Below are positions 49,273-58,200 of a stretch of 64,000 nt of DNA, in pieces (position 1 is the stretch's first letter; every line of letters begins with the position of its first letter). Source of the DNA: Choristoneura fumiferana (Eukaryota > Arthropoda > Insecta > Lepidoptera > Tortricidae); contig NC_133477.1 of assembly GCF_025370935.1 (NCBI RefSeq), forward strand, positions 14,751,318 through 14,815,317, read 5' to 3'. The notes beneath the pieces were generated by a model. That model was not told the origin of the DNA, did no database searches, and saw nothing but the letters and a program-made list of their open reading frames with translations. The translations under genes were made by a program, and so were the position numbers.

Positions 49273-50631
49273 ACATTATGCGCTCACAACTTGACTATTT
49301 ATTTTCGCGCGCAGCAGTATCAGTACGGGCACTGACTCATTTACCGACCTTGGGCTTCATGACAAGAAAATTTGTACGCGCAATGACTCATTTACCGACC
49401 ACGGGTTTCATGATGAGGTCGAGGGTTTTAGTTGGGGGGTTGCAACCAAGGTAGCCTGAATGTTACGACACTGCTTACGAGCAAGTGTGATGAAATAACT
49501 ATTTACCTACTGAGAAAAATGTTTTTCTCTAATATTGTGAACACCTAAGCAAACATAATAAAATTACACATCTTGTGTTTGAGAAAAAGTTGTTAACAAT
49601 CAACAGCGAAAACTGCGGTTCAAACTCTGCGATCTCAAAGGGATGATAGACGTACGAAGGAACAATAAAATCGCGTTTTAAAATTTATTTTCATTCACGT
49701 GATATCGTTGACAGATAAAGTCTTGTGTTATTCAGGAATTATAACATAAGATAATGTAATCACTTGCTAAAACCACTTGTTGTGGTGATGACGAACCGTG
49801 TGTAGATTCCGATTAAATTGTAGGTACCTATGTACCTAATACTGTACCAAGTCAATTTAATGATTAAGTAAGTGCATCACCGATGAAAGAGTTAGTCTAT
49901 GTCTTCATGTACTGTAAACGGCCATGGCTTAAAAGTTGTATGGGGTTTGATAAAATAGACGGAGTGTACCAAATTGATCAATGTTTTCGTTCTCCGGCGT
50001 AGCGGTGCCATCCTCGCGATCCACAGGCTTATCCTCCAACTGATCCAGATTATTGTCTACGTAATTCTCGAACACGGCTGATTCCGACTTAAGATTCACC
50101 TGTAACATTCATTGTAATAGAAATTATAGCCACCTGTACTACTACCATGAGGTCACTGTAAGACCGTACTCGATAGCGACGGCGTAAATTATTTGTAGGG
50201 AGAATTGTACAGTGCCCTTAGTGTAAGTTTTCGGTTACAAAATACGTCTCGATCGCGTTCGCGTAAAATCTCAATTTGTATGGAAACACGAACATCGCAA
50301 ACGTTCCGCTAGAGGCGCTGTTCGTGTTTCCATACAAAATGAGATTTTAACGCGAACGCGATCGAGACGTATTTTGTAACCGAAAACTTACACTAAGGGC
50401 ACAGCGCCTCTACAAATAATTAACGTCGTCGGTACCTATCGAGTACGCTCACTGTTAACTCATGGTAGTGGTAGGTACTACCAGCTTCACGTTTCAGGAA
50501 ACTTGGTACGATACGGAAATGGTTTAATTTATTTTTAAATAATAAAGAACTTTTGCTTTCGATCCACTTGCCTTAGTGTCTATCTTTGATTCCGTCCTCG
50601 AGAGACTCCTTTGGGGAACGGGGTTCTTTCT
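37173..50631 (-). CDS. Large coiled-coil protein with Ser/Pro/Arg-rich N-terminal region, at least 18 exons, 5' end not found
   Basis: I do not recognise the family. Minus-strand exons that stay in phase are 50572-50631, 49970-50099, 47497-47556, 46973-47364, 46329-46542, 45856-45989, 45291-45424, 44015-44171, 41708-41890, 41343-41458, 40861-41096, 40628-40764, 40498-40551, 40325-40443, 40133-40250, 39821-39952, 37776-37883 and 37173-37385 (TAA stop), giving about 898 codons. Exon 47364-46973 is rich in S/T-P and Arg (SSRPMTPRAASRPGTP, ARPRTPSNLP), a composition common in microtubule-binding regions. Exon 46542-46329 encodes a helical segment with FNVADWTADEVAQLC. From 44171 onward the protein is heptad-rich coiled coil (RLEKIVLALEEQQRRAQ near the end). 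The first visible intron uses a GC donor (AAG|GCAAGT). No ATG is supported upstream, where a MITE and a copia element lie. A spindle, centrosomal or microtubule role is only a guess from composition. Confidence 0.8.
37951..39247 (+). mobile_element. 1.3 kb lepidopteran repeat in an intron of the coiled-coil gene
   Basis: It starts CCATACTAATATTATAAATG and CGAAAGT, followed by (TCTG)n and GAACCGATTTGGATGAAATT. It ends CCACGCGGACGAAGTCGCGG and GCAAAAGCTAGTA. These are the same terminal blocks as the short copies at 19706-19926 and about 4500-4541. A 'ggttccgt' repeat segment (38.38-38.82 kb) appears nested. No ORF. Superfamily not assigned. Confidence 0.6.
39412..39500 (+). mobile_element. tRNA-derived SINE head (second family)
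   Basis: TAGTCCAGTTGG (A box, 39423-39434) and GGTTCGTATCC (B box, 39471-39482) are spaced as in a tRNA gene, within CCCGGTAGTCCAGTTGG...CCGTCCGGAGCACCC. The body continues into AT-rich sequence. The sequence differs from the SINE at 16.6 and 20.0 kb. It lies in an intron of the coiled-coil gene. Confidence 0.5.
42111..42326. mobile_element. Long imperfect palindrome (MITE-like)
   Basis: AACCGACTAC...CATGAAAATTATTATCTACC and a right arm ending ATTCGGTT pair over about 80 bases, including GCCTCAGCACG and CAGCAGGAGTG. A loop of about 55 bases separates them. It is non-coding and intronic to the coiled-coil gene. Confidence 0.65.
42491..42730 (+). repeat. Two-copy tandem repeat, 120-base unit
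   Basis: AGCCGGAAGATATGAACTGG (42501) and AACCGGAAGATAGGCACTGG (42621) are exactly 120 bases apart, and both units end GATCAGGTTTCAAGGT. Shared inner sequence includes TATCGTATCATAGTCGTGTT. It belongs to a dispersed lepidopteran repeat and is non-coding. Confidence 0.75.
42801..43170. mobile_element. Fold-back palindrome with about 150-bp arms
   Basis: Left arm 42801-42951 begins TTAATAGTTTAAAAAACACT. Its near-perfect reverse complement occupies 43017-43170, with a loop of about 65 bases. The arms include AAAAACACGCTTTTATAAAT, GGGCTGAAGTGTAAACTATG and TTGTAAAAGCGTG. No coding content. It lies in the 2.1 kb intron between exons 44015-44171 and 41708-41890. Confidence 0.8.
43285..43805. mobile_element. 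Fold-back element with minisatellite-like arms (FB3)
   Basis: GATTATTTTCCCATAAT and the reverse complement of TTATAGGAAAATAATC bound the element. The arms carry degenerate units such as CGCGTTTTTTCACGAATTTT on the left and AAAAAACGCGAATGTGAAAA on the right. The core has GGAGCTCCGCTCACGTGGAG and CTCCTATCC, resembling the core of FB1 near 1575-1605. Non-coding. Confidence 0.65.
44220..44345. repeat. GC-rich fragment related to the FB1 core
   Basis: GAGCAGAGCGAGCGAAGCGA and GCGCGCCGCGGTAGCGCCCG, then GCGAAGCGCCAG, parallels FB1 at about 1715-1770 (GAGCGAGCGAAGCGAGCGTG...GTAGCGGCCGGCGAGTGC). It lies just upstream of exon 44015-44171 in the same intron system. It is probably a fragment of a related element. 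Confidence 0.45.
44556..44902. mobile_element. MITE with 25-bp terminal inverted repeats
   Basis: TGTATTTTTGATACTACCTC followed by AAACT (44556-44580) is exactly inverted at 44878-44902. The interior of about 300 bases is AT-rich and non-coding. It lies in an intron of the coiled-coil gene. Confidence 0.65.
47820..47960. repeat. Partial dispersed repeat (TTTTTAGGGTTCCGTACCCA family)
   Basis: TTAGGGTTCCGTACCCAAAC, then (TGTC)n and GAAATTTTCACAGATTATG, as in the copies at 25.8-26.1 and 33.07 kb. It lies in the intron between exons 49970-50099 and 47497-47556. Confidence 0.5.
49230..49270 (+). repeat. (CA)n microsatellite
   Basis: About 20 uninterrupted CA units. An open frame running through it is an artefact of the repeat. 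Confidence 0.95.
50140..50475. mobile_element. Outer palindrome enclosing a MITE
   Basis: CTACTACCATGAGGTCACTG...GTACTCGATAGCG on the left pairs with a right arm reading TATCGAGTACG...AACTCATGGTAGTGG. ATTATTTGTAG/CTACAAATAAT pair further in. The palindrome is centred on the GTGCCC MITE at 50212-50402. It lies in the first visible intron of the coiled-coil gene. Confidence 0.65.
50212..50402. mobile_element. Palindromic MITE, GTGCCCTTAGTG family, copy 2
   Basis: Arms are nearly identical to copy 1 at 34927-35117 (GTGCCCTTAGTGTAAGTTTT, ACGTCTCGATCGCGTTCGCG). The central loop reads CGAACATCGCAAACG then TTCCGCTAGAGGCGCTG, the reverse complement of the copy 1 loop apart from one base. Confidence 0.85.
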
Positions 50632-50639
50632 CTGTAATC

Positions 50640-50987
50640 GTTACAAGAAATTTGTAAATATACATTGGTACTACCTAATTTAGAAAATATAATCATGGTT
50701 ATTGACTGTCCACATTTAGTCAACTCCAAGTAGAAACAACAAAATAAAATGAGGTGTTAAGAAGTAATTTACCATCATCAGCAACTTCCTTTCATCACTC
50801 AGCTAGAACGTAGTTATTTACACACTTTGCCATTAGGACGTAGTTTAACAAAAAGGATCCAAAGCACTGTCATGTTATTCTTTAAATTCGCTTTTGTTCC
50901 TACTGAAAGTAGATCGAAAATTAAAAAACTAAATGTTGAGGGTTGCATCCTTTTTGTTAAACTTTGCAAGGAGTTCCTGAGGCTTCC
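50640..50987. other. Stretch between the coiled-coil gene and copia; 16-bp inverted repeats
   Basis: GTTTAACAAAAAGGAT (50843-50858) and ATCCTTTTTGTTAAAC (50947-50962) are exact inverted repeats bounding a 120-base segment, perhaps a MITE. The start exon of the coiled-coil gene should lie here or beyond the copia insertion, but I cannot identify it. Confidence 0.45.
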
Positions 50988-51148
50988 TGATAAATTAAAT
51001 GATAATAAACTATTTAAATAATAAATCTGGTTTATTTAGGACTTGTACGATCGGCTCGCATTTGAAATGTGTCAGATAGGACGACAGACCATTAGAAGAA
51101 ACTATGACTTGAAAGTCTTGAATTGATGGAGGTTTTACATTTCCAACA
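50988..51148 (-). repeat. Copia 3' LTR (minus-strand copy)
   Basis: Read on the minus strand, the LTR starts TGTTGGAAATG right after a polypurine tract (GGGGGAA) and ends TTTATCA. At 161 bases it is short for a copia LTR. It matches 58858-59019 almost exactly. CTTCC (50983-50987) directly flanks it and would be half of a 5 bp target duplication whose partner is lost. Confidence 0.85.
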
Positions 51149-51269
51149 TTCCCCCTAAATTCAAGCTTTCTAACATTCATAATAAAGAAAACTTAACAGT
51201 ATAACTCCTACATGAGCCATTAAACAAGACATACAACTTACATGTCTGACAAACATATTAAATTTGCAT

Positions 51270-52433
51270 TTACTTTGATACAGAAATAAAGTCAGACATT
51301 CCAAGTTTAGATCTCAAAAATTGAAATTTATCTTTCGACAAAGCTTTGGTAAATATGTCTGCAAATTGATTTTCGCTGCTTACAGCCTTCAGATCAATTA
51401 TTTTTTGATGGAACTTCTCTTTAACAAAGTGGTACTTAATATCAATGTGCTTGCATCTTTTATGAAAGTTTACATTTTTGATAACGCTTATTGCACTTTG
51501 ATTATCTAAATGTAAGCACATCGTGTCTTGTTTATAATCACCAATATCACACAACAATTGTCTTATCCACATAGCTTCCTTCGTTGCGGCACAAGCTGCC
51601 ATGAATTCAGCTTCAGTAGTTGACAGAGCAACTGTTTGTTGTCTTTGACTGGACCACGTTACAGCCGCTCCATTTTTAATGAAAACGTAGCCTGTGACGG
51701 AACGTCTTGTATCGAGATCGTTGGCGTAATCAGCATCACTGTAACCAGTTACTTCTGCTGGTTGTGACGATTGTGAGTAATACAACCCGTACTCTTTTGT
51801 TTCTATCAGGTATTTGAAGATTTTCAGTATTGCGTTCCAGTGTGATTTGTTGTAACAAGTAAGAAATCGACTCACCAGACTCACGGCAAACATAATTTCA
51901 GGTCGACTCACTGTAGCCAGGTGCATGAGGGATCCCACCGCCTCTCTGTAAGGGATATTCTTCTCTGGCTCACCTTCTCCCTTTTGTAACTTAACATGGG
52001 GGTCAACCGGAACACTGTTGGGATTAGCATCAGTCATGTTAAACTTATTCAACAAATTTTCCACATATTTAGTTTGATGAATAAAAATACCGTTACTTAG
52101 TATTTCAATCTGCATACCCACATAGTTACTGACTTTATTCATTATTTTTATTTCAAATACTGTACTCAATTCCTTAGTTATTTCTATCAGTGTCGATTCA
52201 TTTTTAGAAAATAACAATCCGTCATCGACATATAGACAAAGATAGCATTTCTCATTATTGACTTGACCAACATAAACACAATGATCAGCCTTGCTATTAA
52301 CAAAACCAAATTTCTTAAGGACAGAGTCAAATTTCTTATTCCAGCATCGGGGAGCCTGCTTCAAACCGTATAGTGACTTGTTGAGCTTACATACCATGTT
52401 GTCTTCACAGGGCAGACCTTCAGGTGGAGTCAT
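51270..52433 (-). CDS. Copia polyprotein, RT C-terminal part and RNase H (frame 2 of minus copy)
   Basis: This 387-codon frame begins in the reverse transcriptase and continues the frame interrupted upstream. It contains SLYGLKQAPRCW (about 20-31) and the catalytic LYVDD (about 67-71), then the copia RNase H with SDADYANDLDTRRSVTGY (about 230-247), STTEAEF and LDNQSAI (DNQS). The element product would copy its RNA into cDNA in virus-like particles. A one-base shortening in an A/T run near 52462-52465, relative to the plus copy, separates it from the upstream frame. ATG at 52433 is not a natural start. Confidence 0.9.
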   Translation of the reverse strand: MTPPEGLPCEDNMVCKLNKSLYGLKQAPRCWNKKFDSVLKKFGFVNSKADHCVYVGQVNNEKCYLCLYVDDGLLFSKNESTLIEITKELSTVFEIKIMNKVSNYVGMQIEILSNGIFIHQTKYVENLLNKFNMTDANPNSVPVDPHVKLQKGEGEPEKNIPYREAVGSLMHLATVSRPEIMFAVSLVSRFLTCYNKSHWNAILKIFKYLIETKEYGLYYSQSSQPAEVTGYSDADYANDLDTRRSVTGYVFIKNGAAVTWSSQRQQTVALSTTEAEFMAACAATKEAMWIRQLLCDIGDYKQDTMCLHLDNQSAISVIKNVNFHKRCKHIDIKYHFVKEKFHQKIIDLKAVSSENQFADIFTKALSKDKFQFLRSKLGMSDFISVSK

Positions 52434-55093
52434 GAATATGGTCTCCTCAAGCTCACCATATAAAATGCAGTTTTGACGTCAAGTTGAAGCAGTTTAAGAT
52501 CATACTGGACAGCCATGGACAATAATAAACGGATTGAATCATACCTTACTGTCGGAGCGAACGTTTCGGTGTAGTCGATACCTGCAGTTTGTGCAAAGCC
52601 CTTTGCACAAAGTCTCGATTTAAAACGTGGACCTGTTGACTCTTCTTTTATGCGGAACACCCATTTGCATCCTATTATTTTGGCATTTGGAGGTTTTTCA
52701 GTCAATATCCAGGTTCTGTTTTTCTCATGAGCTTCAAGTTCTTCATCAATTGATTTTATCCATTCATCTTTGTTTTCTGAACTAATCGCTTCTTTGTATG
52801 TTTCAGGAATACCAGGCGTCACTGAACACAGGTAAGTATTTTCTTCAGAATGGACTAAATTTAAATTCTTGTTATTGATTTTATTTCTGGGTCTCAAAGT
52901 AACTTTACTTATTTCAGGAGAATCAAGACTGGTATCAGGTATGTATTCACTGTCCGATGATTTGTTTCCTTTTACAGTTTCATATGAACTTTCTGAAGTG
53001 AAACTTTCATTCATTAAACTTTCTTCTTCTTTTTCAGGTTTCTTCGTGGACATTTCTACAGGAACAAAGTCTCTCTTCACAGTAGATTCAAGAAACACAG
53101 CATCTCTGCTTTTTATTACCTTTCTGGAGTTGGGTAATATAAATCTATAACCTTTTGTGTGGTCACAGTATCCAATAAAGATCATTTTGTGTGCTTTTGG
53201 ATCCCACTTCTTGCGCTTTTCTTTAGGCAGGTGAACCATGGCTTCACAACCAAAGATTCGCATGTGACTCACATTTGGTTTCAGACCGGACCACATTTCT
53301 ACAGGAGTTTTAAACGACAGGGACTTCGTTGGAGAACGATTGATGACATAAGCAGCAGTATGTATGGCATCAGCCCAATACAATTTTGGCAGATTAGCAT
53401 TGAGTAGCATACATTTTGCTCTTTCTACCAACGAGCGGTTCATTCGTTCAGCAGATCCGTTCTGTTCAGCTGTGTACGGAGTGGTTGTCTGATGTATAAT
53501 TCCAGCGCTTTTCAGAAAATCAGAGAAATTTTTGTTATCATACTCCAGTCCATTATCTGTTCGGAGAATCTTTATACGAGCATCTAATTGGTTCTCAACT
53601 TCTTGTTTGAATTCTTTAAATTTATCAAGAGCTTCAGACTTGTTGCGAAGAAAGTATACGGAGATTCTTTTGGAGTAATCATCAAGAAAGGTCAAGAAAT
53701 ATCTGGCACCACCAAGAGATTGTGTTTCCATTGGACCACATATATCGGAGTGAACCAATTCAAGAGGTTTATTAACCTTTACACCTGAACTCTTAAATGG
53801 TAATCGTGTCTGCTTGCCTTCTTTGCAAGTGATACATGTCAGATTTTCTATTTTATCTGAGAAAATTACATGTTCAGTATTTTCAGACATTTTCTTTAAA
53901 CTGTCAAAATTTAAATGTCCCATTCTCTGGTGCCATAAATAAATATCCTGCTTTTCAACACCAGACATGTATGCATTGCCTCCTGGCATATTCAGCCGGT
54001 ACATGTTGTTAAAAACACTTGCAGTAGCTACAATTTGACGTTTGCTGTTCAAAATGACACAGCCGGACTTATCAAATTCCACATGGCCACCATTTTGAGT
54101 AATCTGACTCACGGATAGCAAATTTGTTGCTAGTTCTGGAACATATAACACATTTGTAAACAGTACCTTGTTCTCTTGGCCTTTATCATCGCAAACATTA
54201 AGGCTCACTTGTCCTGAGCTTTGCACGGATAACATTTTATTATCAGCAACTCGAATATTCTTTATTACAGAGGATGTTTCCAGCAGAAATAAGTTCTTGT
54301 TCTTCGTCATATGTGCGGAGGCGCCAGAGTCTATGTACCAGGCGTCATCATAATGAGAAGAGGCCACAAACACAGCAGCATAAGAAGAGGTAGGTTTCTG
54401 TACCTTATTTTTAGGTTTAGTTTTGCAGTCAGGGCTCTTATGACCATATTTGTTACAGGAATAACACCTTGGACCCTTGAATTGCTTCTTGTCACTGTTA
54501 TTAAAATTCGTCTTGTTCACTGCAAATGCTGTAGTGTTGTTTTCAGTATTTCTGACATCTTGTAACAATTTTGCTTTCACAGAATCTGCGGATATCTTCG
54601 TGCCGGAGCTTTCAATAGCTATAATCATTGGCTGATAAGATTCTGGCAGACCGGAGAGCAGCAGTGTACCGAGCCACTCGTCATCCACTTTGAAGCCAAT
54701 GTTCCGAAGCTTATGAGCTGTTGACATGATCTTGCTCACATATTCCTCAATATTTTGACATCCACTGAGCGAAGTATTGCACAAGTCTCGCAGAAGACCT
54801 ACTCGGCGTGTCAGCCCGGAGTCGTCAAAGGCCGTTGCCAATTTATTCCAGACAGCTTTAGCCGTGCTTTCTTCCTGAACGTGAACATAATTTATCGGAT
54901 CAATCAAGAGAATTATTTTTGTTCTTGCTTTAATGTCTAGTTTTGGGTCTATTTTTGCCGATGGGTCGGAATTTTCAATACAGCACCACAAATCTTCATG
55001 TTGCAGATATGTTTTTACTGCAAACCGCCAAGTGGCATAATTTTCACGGCCGGTTAACTTTTCAAGTAATGCCATTGAATTGTTCGATGCCAT
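52430..55093 (-). CDS. Copia Gag-protease-integrase and N-terminal RT (frame 1 of minus copy)
   Basis: This 887-codon frame starts at ATG 55093, about 165 bases after the PBS. Residues 1-200 are the UBN2-like copia Gag. A zinc knuckle CYSCNKYGHKSPDC is at 210-223. The aspartic protease motif DSGAS starts at Asp255. The integrase HHCC zinc domain uses His388, His393, Cys420 and Cys423, and the catalytic triad is Asp450, Asp513 and Glu549 (SDICGP, RTDNG, GSAERM). The integrase C-terminal region and start of RT follow (KWVFRIKEE). The last residues after DVKTAF are out of frame because of the shift near 52462. Confidence 0.93.
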   Translation of the reverse strand: MASNNSMALLEKLTGRENYATWRFAVKTYLQHEDLWCCIENSDPSAKIDPKLDIKARTKIILLIDPINYVHVQEESTAKAVWNKLATAFDDSGLTRRVGLLRDLCNTSLSGCQNIEEYVSKIMSTAHKLRNIGFKVDDEWLGTLLLSGLPESYQPMIIAIESSGTKISADSVKAKLLQDVRNTENNTTAFAVNKTNFNNSDKKQFKGPRCYSCNKYGHKSPDCKTKPKNKVQKPTSSYAAVFVASSHYDDAWYIDSGASAHMTKNKNLFLLETSSVIKNIRVADNKMLSVQSSGQVSLNVCDDKGQENKVLFTNVLYVPELATNLLSVSQITQNGGHVEFDKSGCVILNSKRQIVATASVFNNMYRLNMPGGNAYMSGVEKQDIYLWHQRMGHLNFDSLKKMSENTEHVIFSDKIENLTCITCKEGKQTRLPFKSSGVKVNKPLELVHSDICGPMETQSLGGARYFLTFLDDYSKRISVYFLRNKSEALDKFKEFKQEVENQLDARIKILRTDNGLEYDNKNFSDFLKSAGIIHQTTTPYTAEQNGSAERMNRSLVERAKCMLLNANLPKLYWADAIHTAAYVINRSPTKSLSFKTPVEMWSGLKPNVSHMRIFGCEAMVHLPKEKRKKWDPKAHKMIFIGYCDHTKGYRFILPNSRKVIKSRDAVFLESTVKRDFVPVEMSTKKPEKEEESLMNESFTSESSYETVKGNKSSDSEYIPDTSLDSPEISKVTLRPRNKINNKNLNLVHSEENTYLCSVTPGIPETYKEAISSENKDEWIKSIDEELEAHEKNRTWILTEKPPNAKIIGCKWVFRIKEESTGPRFKSRLCAKGFAQTAGIDYTETFAPTVRYDSIRLLLSMAVQYDLKLLQLDVKTAFYMVSLRRPYS

Positions 55094-55257
55094 TTTAGGC
55101 GTTGAAATTGAAAATTGAAATCACCCAATTCAAAAATGAAAAACGACAAAACACGGTTTCGAACGTTCTCGACTGTCACTATTTGAGTTCACAATTTTTA
55201 GTCTGAAATTCACTAATATTTTATAGAAAGCACTTCACTAATAGTTCCTGGGCTATT

Positions 55258-55271
55258 CTGGGCCCGTAACC
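55258..55271 (-). promoter_or_regulatory. Copia primer binding site, initiator tRNA-Met anticodon-arm type
   Basis: On the minus strand the sequence is GGTTACGGGCCCAG, complementary apart from one base to the anticodon arm of eukaryotic initiator tRNA-Met. Drosophila copia is known to use an internal fragment of that tRNA as primer. It contains the self-complementary GGGCCC. It lies exactly at the joint with the inverted copy. Confidence 0.75.
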
Positions 55272-55279
55272 TGAAGATT

Positions 55280-58200
55280 ATGTCAACAGCTCATAAGCTT
55301 CGGAACATTGGCTTCAAAGTGGATGACGAGTGGCTCGGTACACTGCTGCTCTCCGGTCTGCCAGAATCTTATCAGCCAATGATTATAGCTATTGAAAGCT
55401 CCGGCACGAAGATATCCGCAGATTCTGTGAAAGCAAAATTGTTACAAGATGTCAGAAATACTGAAAATAATACTACAGCGTTTGCAATGAACAAGAAGAA
55501 TTTTAATAACAGTGACAAGAAGCAATTCAAGGGTCCAAGGTGTTATTCCTGTAACAAATATGGTCATAAGAGCCCTGACTGCAAAACTAAACCTAAAAAT
55601 AAGGTACAGAAACCTACCTCTTCTTATGCTGCTGTGTTTGTGGCCTCTTCTCATTATGATGACGCCTGGTACATAGACTCTGGCGCCTCCGCACATATGA
55701 CGAAGAACAAGAACTTATTTCTGCTGGAAACATCCTCTGTAATAAAGAATATTCGAGTTGCTGATAATAAAATGTTATCCGTGCAAAGCTCAGGACAAGT
55801 GAGCCTTAATGTTTGCGATGATAAAGGCCAAGAGAACAAGGTACTGTTTACAAATGTGTTATATGTTCCAGAACTAGCAACAAATTTGCTATCCGTGAGT
55901 CAGATTACTCAAAATGGTGGCCATGTGGAATTTGATAAGTCCGGCTGTGTCATTTTGAACAGCAAACGTCAAATTGTAGCTACTGCAAGTGTTTTTAACA
56001 ACATGTACCGGCTGAATATGCCAGGAGGCAATGCATACATGTCTGGTGTTGAAAAGCAGGATATTTATTTATGGCACCAGAGAATGGGACATTTAAATTT
56101 TGACAGTTTAAAGAAAATGTCTGAAAATACTGAACATGTAATTTTCTCAGATAAAATAGAAAATCTGACATGTATCACTTGCAAAGAAGGCAAGCAGACA
56201 CGATTACCATTTAAGAGTTCAGGTGTAAAGGTTAATAAACCTCTTGAATTGGTTCACTCCGATATATGTGGTCCAATGGAAACACAATCTCTTGGTGGTG
56301 CCAGATATTTCTTGACCTTTCTTGATGATTACTCCAAAAGAATCTCCGTATACTTTCTTCGCAACAAGTCTGAAGCTCTTGATAAATTTAAAGAATTCAA
56401 ACAAGAAGTTGAGAACCAATTAGATGCTCGTATAAAGATTCTCCGAACAGATAATGGACTGGAGTATGATAACAAAAATTTCTCTGATTTTCTGAAAAGC
56501 GCTGGAATTATACATCAGACAACCACTCCGTACACAGCTGAACAGAACGGATCTGCTGAACGAATGAACCGCTCGTTGGTAGAAAGAGCAAAATGTATGC
56601 TACTCAATGCTAATCTGCCAAAATTGTATTGGGCTGATGCCATACATACTGCTGCTTATGTCATCAATCGTTCTCCAACGAAGTCCCTGTCGTTTAAAAC
56701 TCCTGTAGAAATGTGGTCCGGTCTGAAACCAAATGTGAGTCACATGCGAATCTTTGGTTGTGAAGCCATGGTTCACCTGCCTAAAGAAAAGCGCAAGAAG
56801 TGGGATCCAAAAGCACACAAAATGATCTTTATTGGATACTGTGACCACACAAAAGGTTATAGATTTATATTACCCAACTCCAGAAAGGTAATAAAAAGCA
56901 GAGATGCTGTGTTTCTTGAATCTACTGTGAAGAGAGACGTTGTTCCTGTAGAAATGTCCACGAATAAACCTGAAAAAGAAGAAGAAAGTTTAATGAATGA
57001 AAGTTTCAATTCAGAAAGTTCATATGAAACTGTAAAAGGAAACAAATCATCGGACAGTGAATACATACCTGATACCAGTCTTGATTCTCCTGAAATAAGT
57101 AAAGTTACTTTGAGACCCAGAAATAAAATCAATAACAAGAATTTAAATTTAGTCCATTCTGAAGAAAAATACTTACCTGTGTTCAGTGACGCCTGGTATT
57201 CCTGAAACATACAAAGAAGCGATTAGTTCAGAAAACAAAGATGAATGGATAAAATCAATTGATGAAGAACTTGAAGCTCATGAGAAAAACAGAACCTGGA
57301 TATTGACTGAAAAACCTCCAAATGCCAAAATAATAGGATGCAAATGGGTGTTCCGCATAAAAGAAGAGTCAACAGGTCCACGTTTTAAATCGAGACTTTG
57401 TGCAAAGGGCTTTGCACAACTGCAGGTATCGACTACACCGAAACGTTCGCTCCGACAGTAAGGTATGATTCAATCCGTTTATTATTGTCCATGGCTGTCC
57501 AGTATGATCTTAAACTGCTTCAACTTGACGTCAAAACTGCATTTTTATATGGTGAGCTTGAGGAGACCATATTCATGACTCCACCTGAAGGTCTGCCCTG
57601 TGAAGACAACATGGTATGTAAGCTCAACAAGTCACTATACGGTTTGAAGCAGGCTCCCCGATGCTGGAATAAGAAATTTGACTCTGTCCTTAAGAAATTT
57701 GGTTTTGTTAATAGCAAGGCTGATCATTGTGTTTATGTTGGTCAAGTCAATAATGAGAAATGCTATCTTTGTCTATATGTCGATGACGGATTGTTATTTT
57801 CTAAAAATGAATCGACACTGATAGAAATAACTAAGGAATTGAGTACAGTATTTGAAATAAAAATAATGAATAAAGTCAGTAACTATGTGGGTATGCAGAT
57901 TGAAATACTAAGTAACGGTATTTTTATTCATCAAACTAAATATGTGGAAAATTTGTTGAATAAGTTTAACATGACTGATGCTAATCCCAACAGTGTTCCG
58001 GTTGACCCCCATGTTAAGTTACAAAGGGAGAAGGTGAGCCAGAGAAGAATATCCCTTACAGAGAGGCGGTGGGATCCCTCATGCACCTGGCTACAGTGAG
58101 TCGACCTGAAATTATGTTTGCCGTGAGTCTGGTGAGTCGATTTCTTACTTGTTACAACAAATCACACTGGAACGCAATACTGAAAATCTTCAAATACCTG

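Larger units (their letters stand above)
50988..55273 (-). mobile_element. Ty1/copia retrotransposon, minus-strand copy lacking its 5' LTR
   Basis: The order on the minus strand is PBS (55271-55258), leader, gag-pol (55093-51270), polypurine tract and 3' LTR (51148-50988). The 5' LTR is missing: after the PBS the sequence passes directly into the oppositely oriented copy at 55274. Coding order gag-protease-integrase-RT-RNase H is the copia order. It differs from the plus copy by few substitutions, so both are recent. Confidence 0.9.

Noticed and set aside
52869..53150. Open frames on the strand opposite copia gag-pol in both copies
   Set aside because: They are mirror-image shadows that appear identically opposite both copies and have no start context or motifs.
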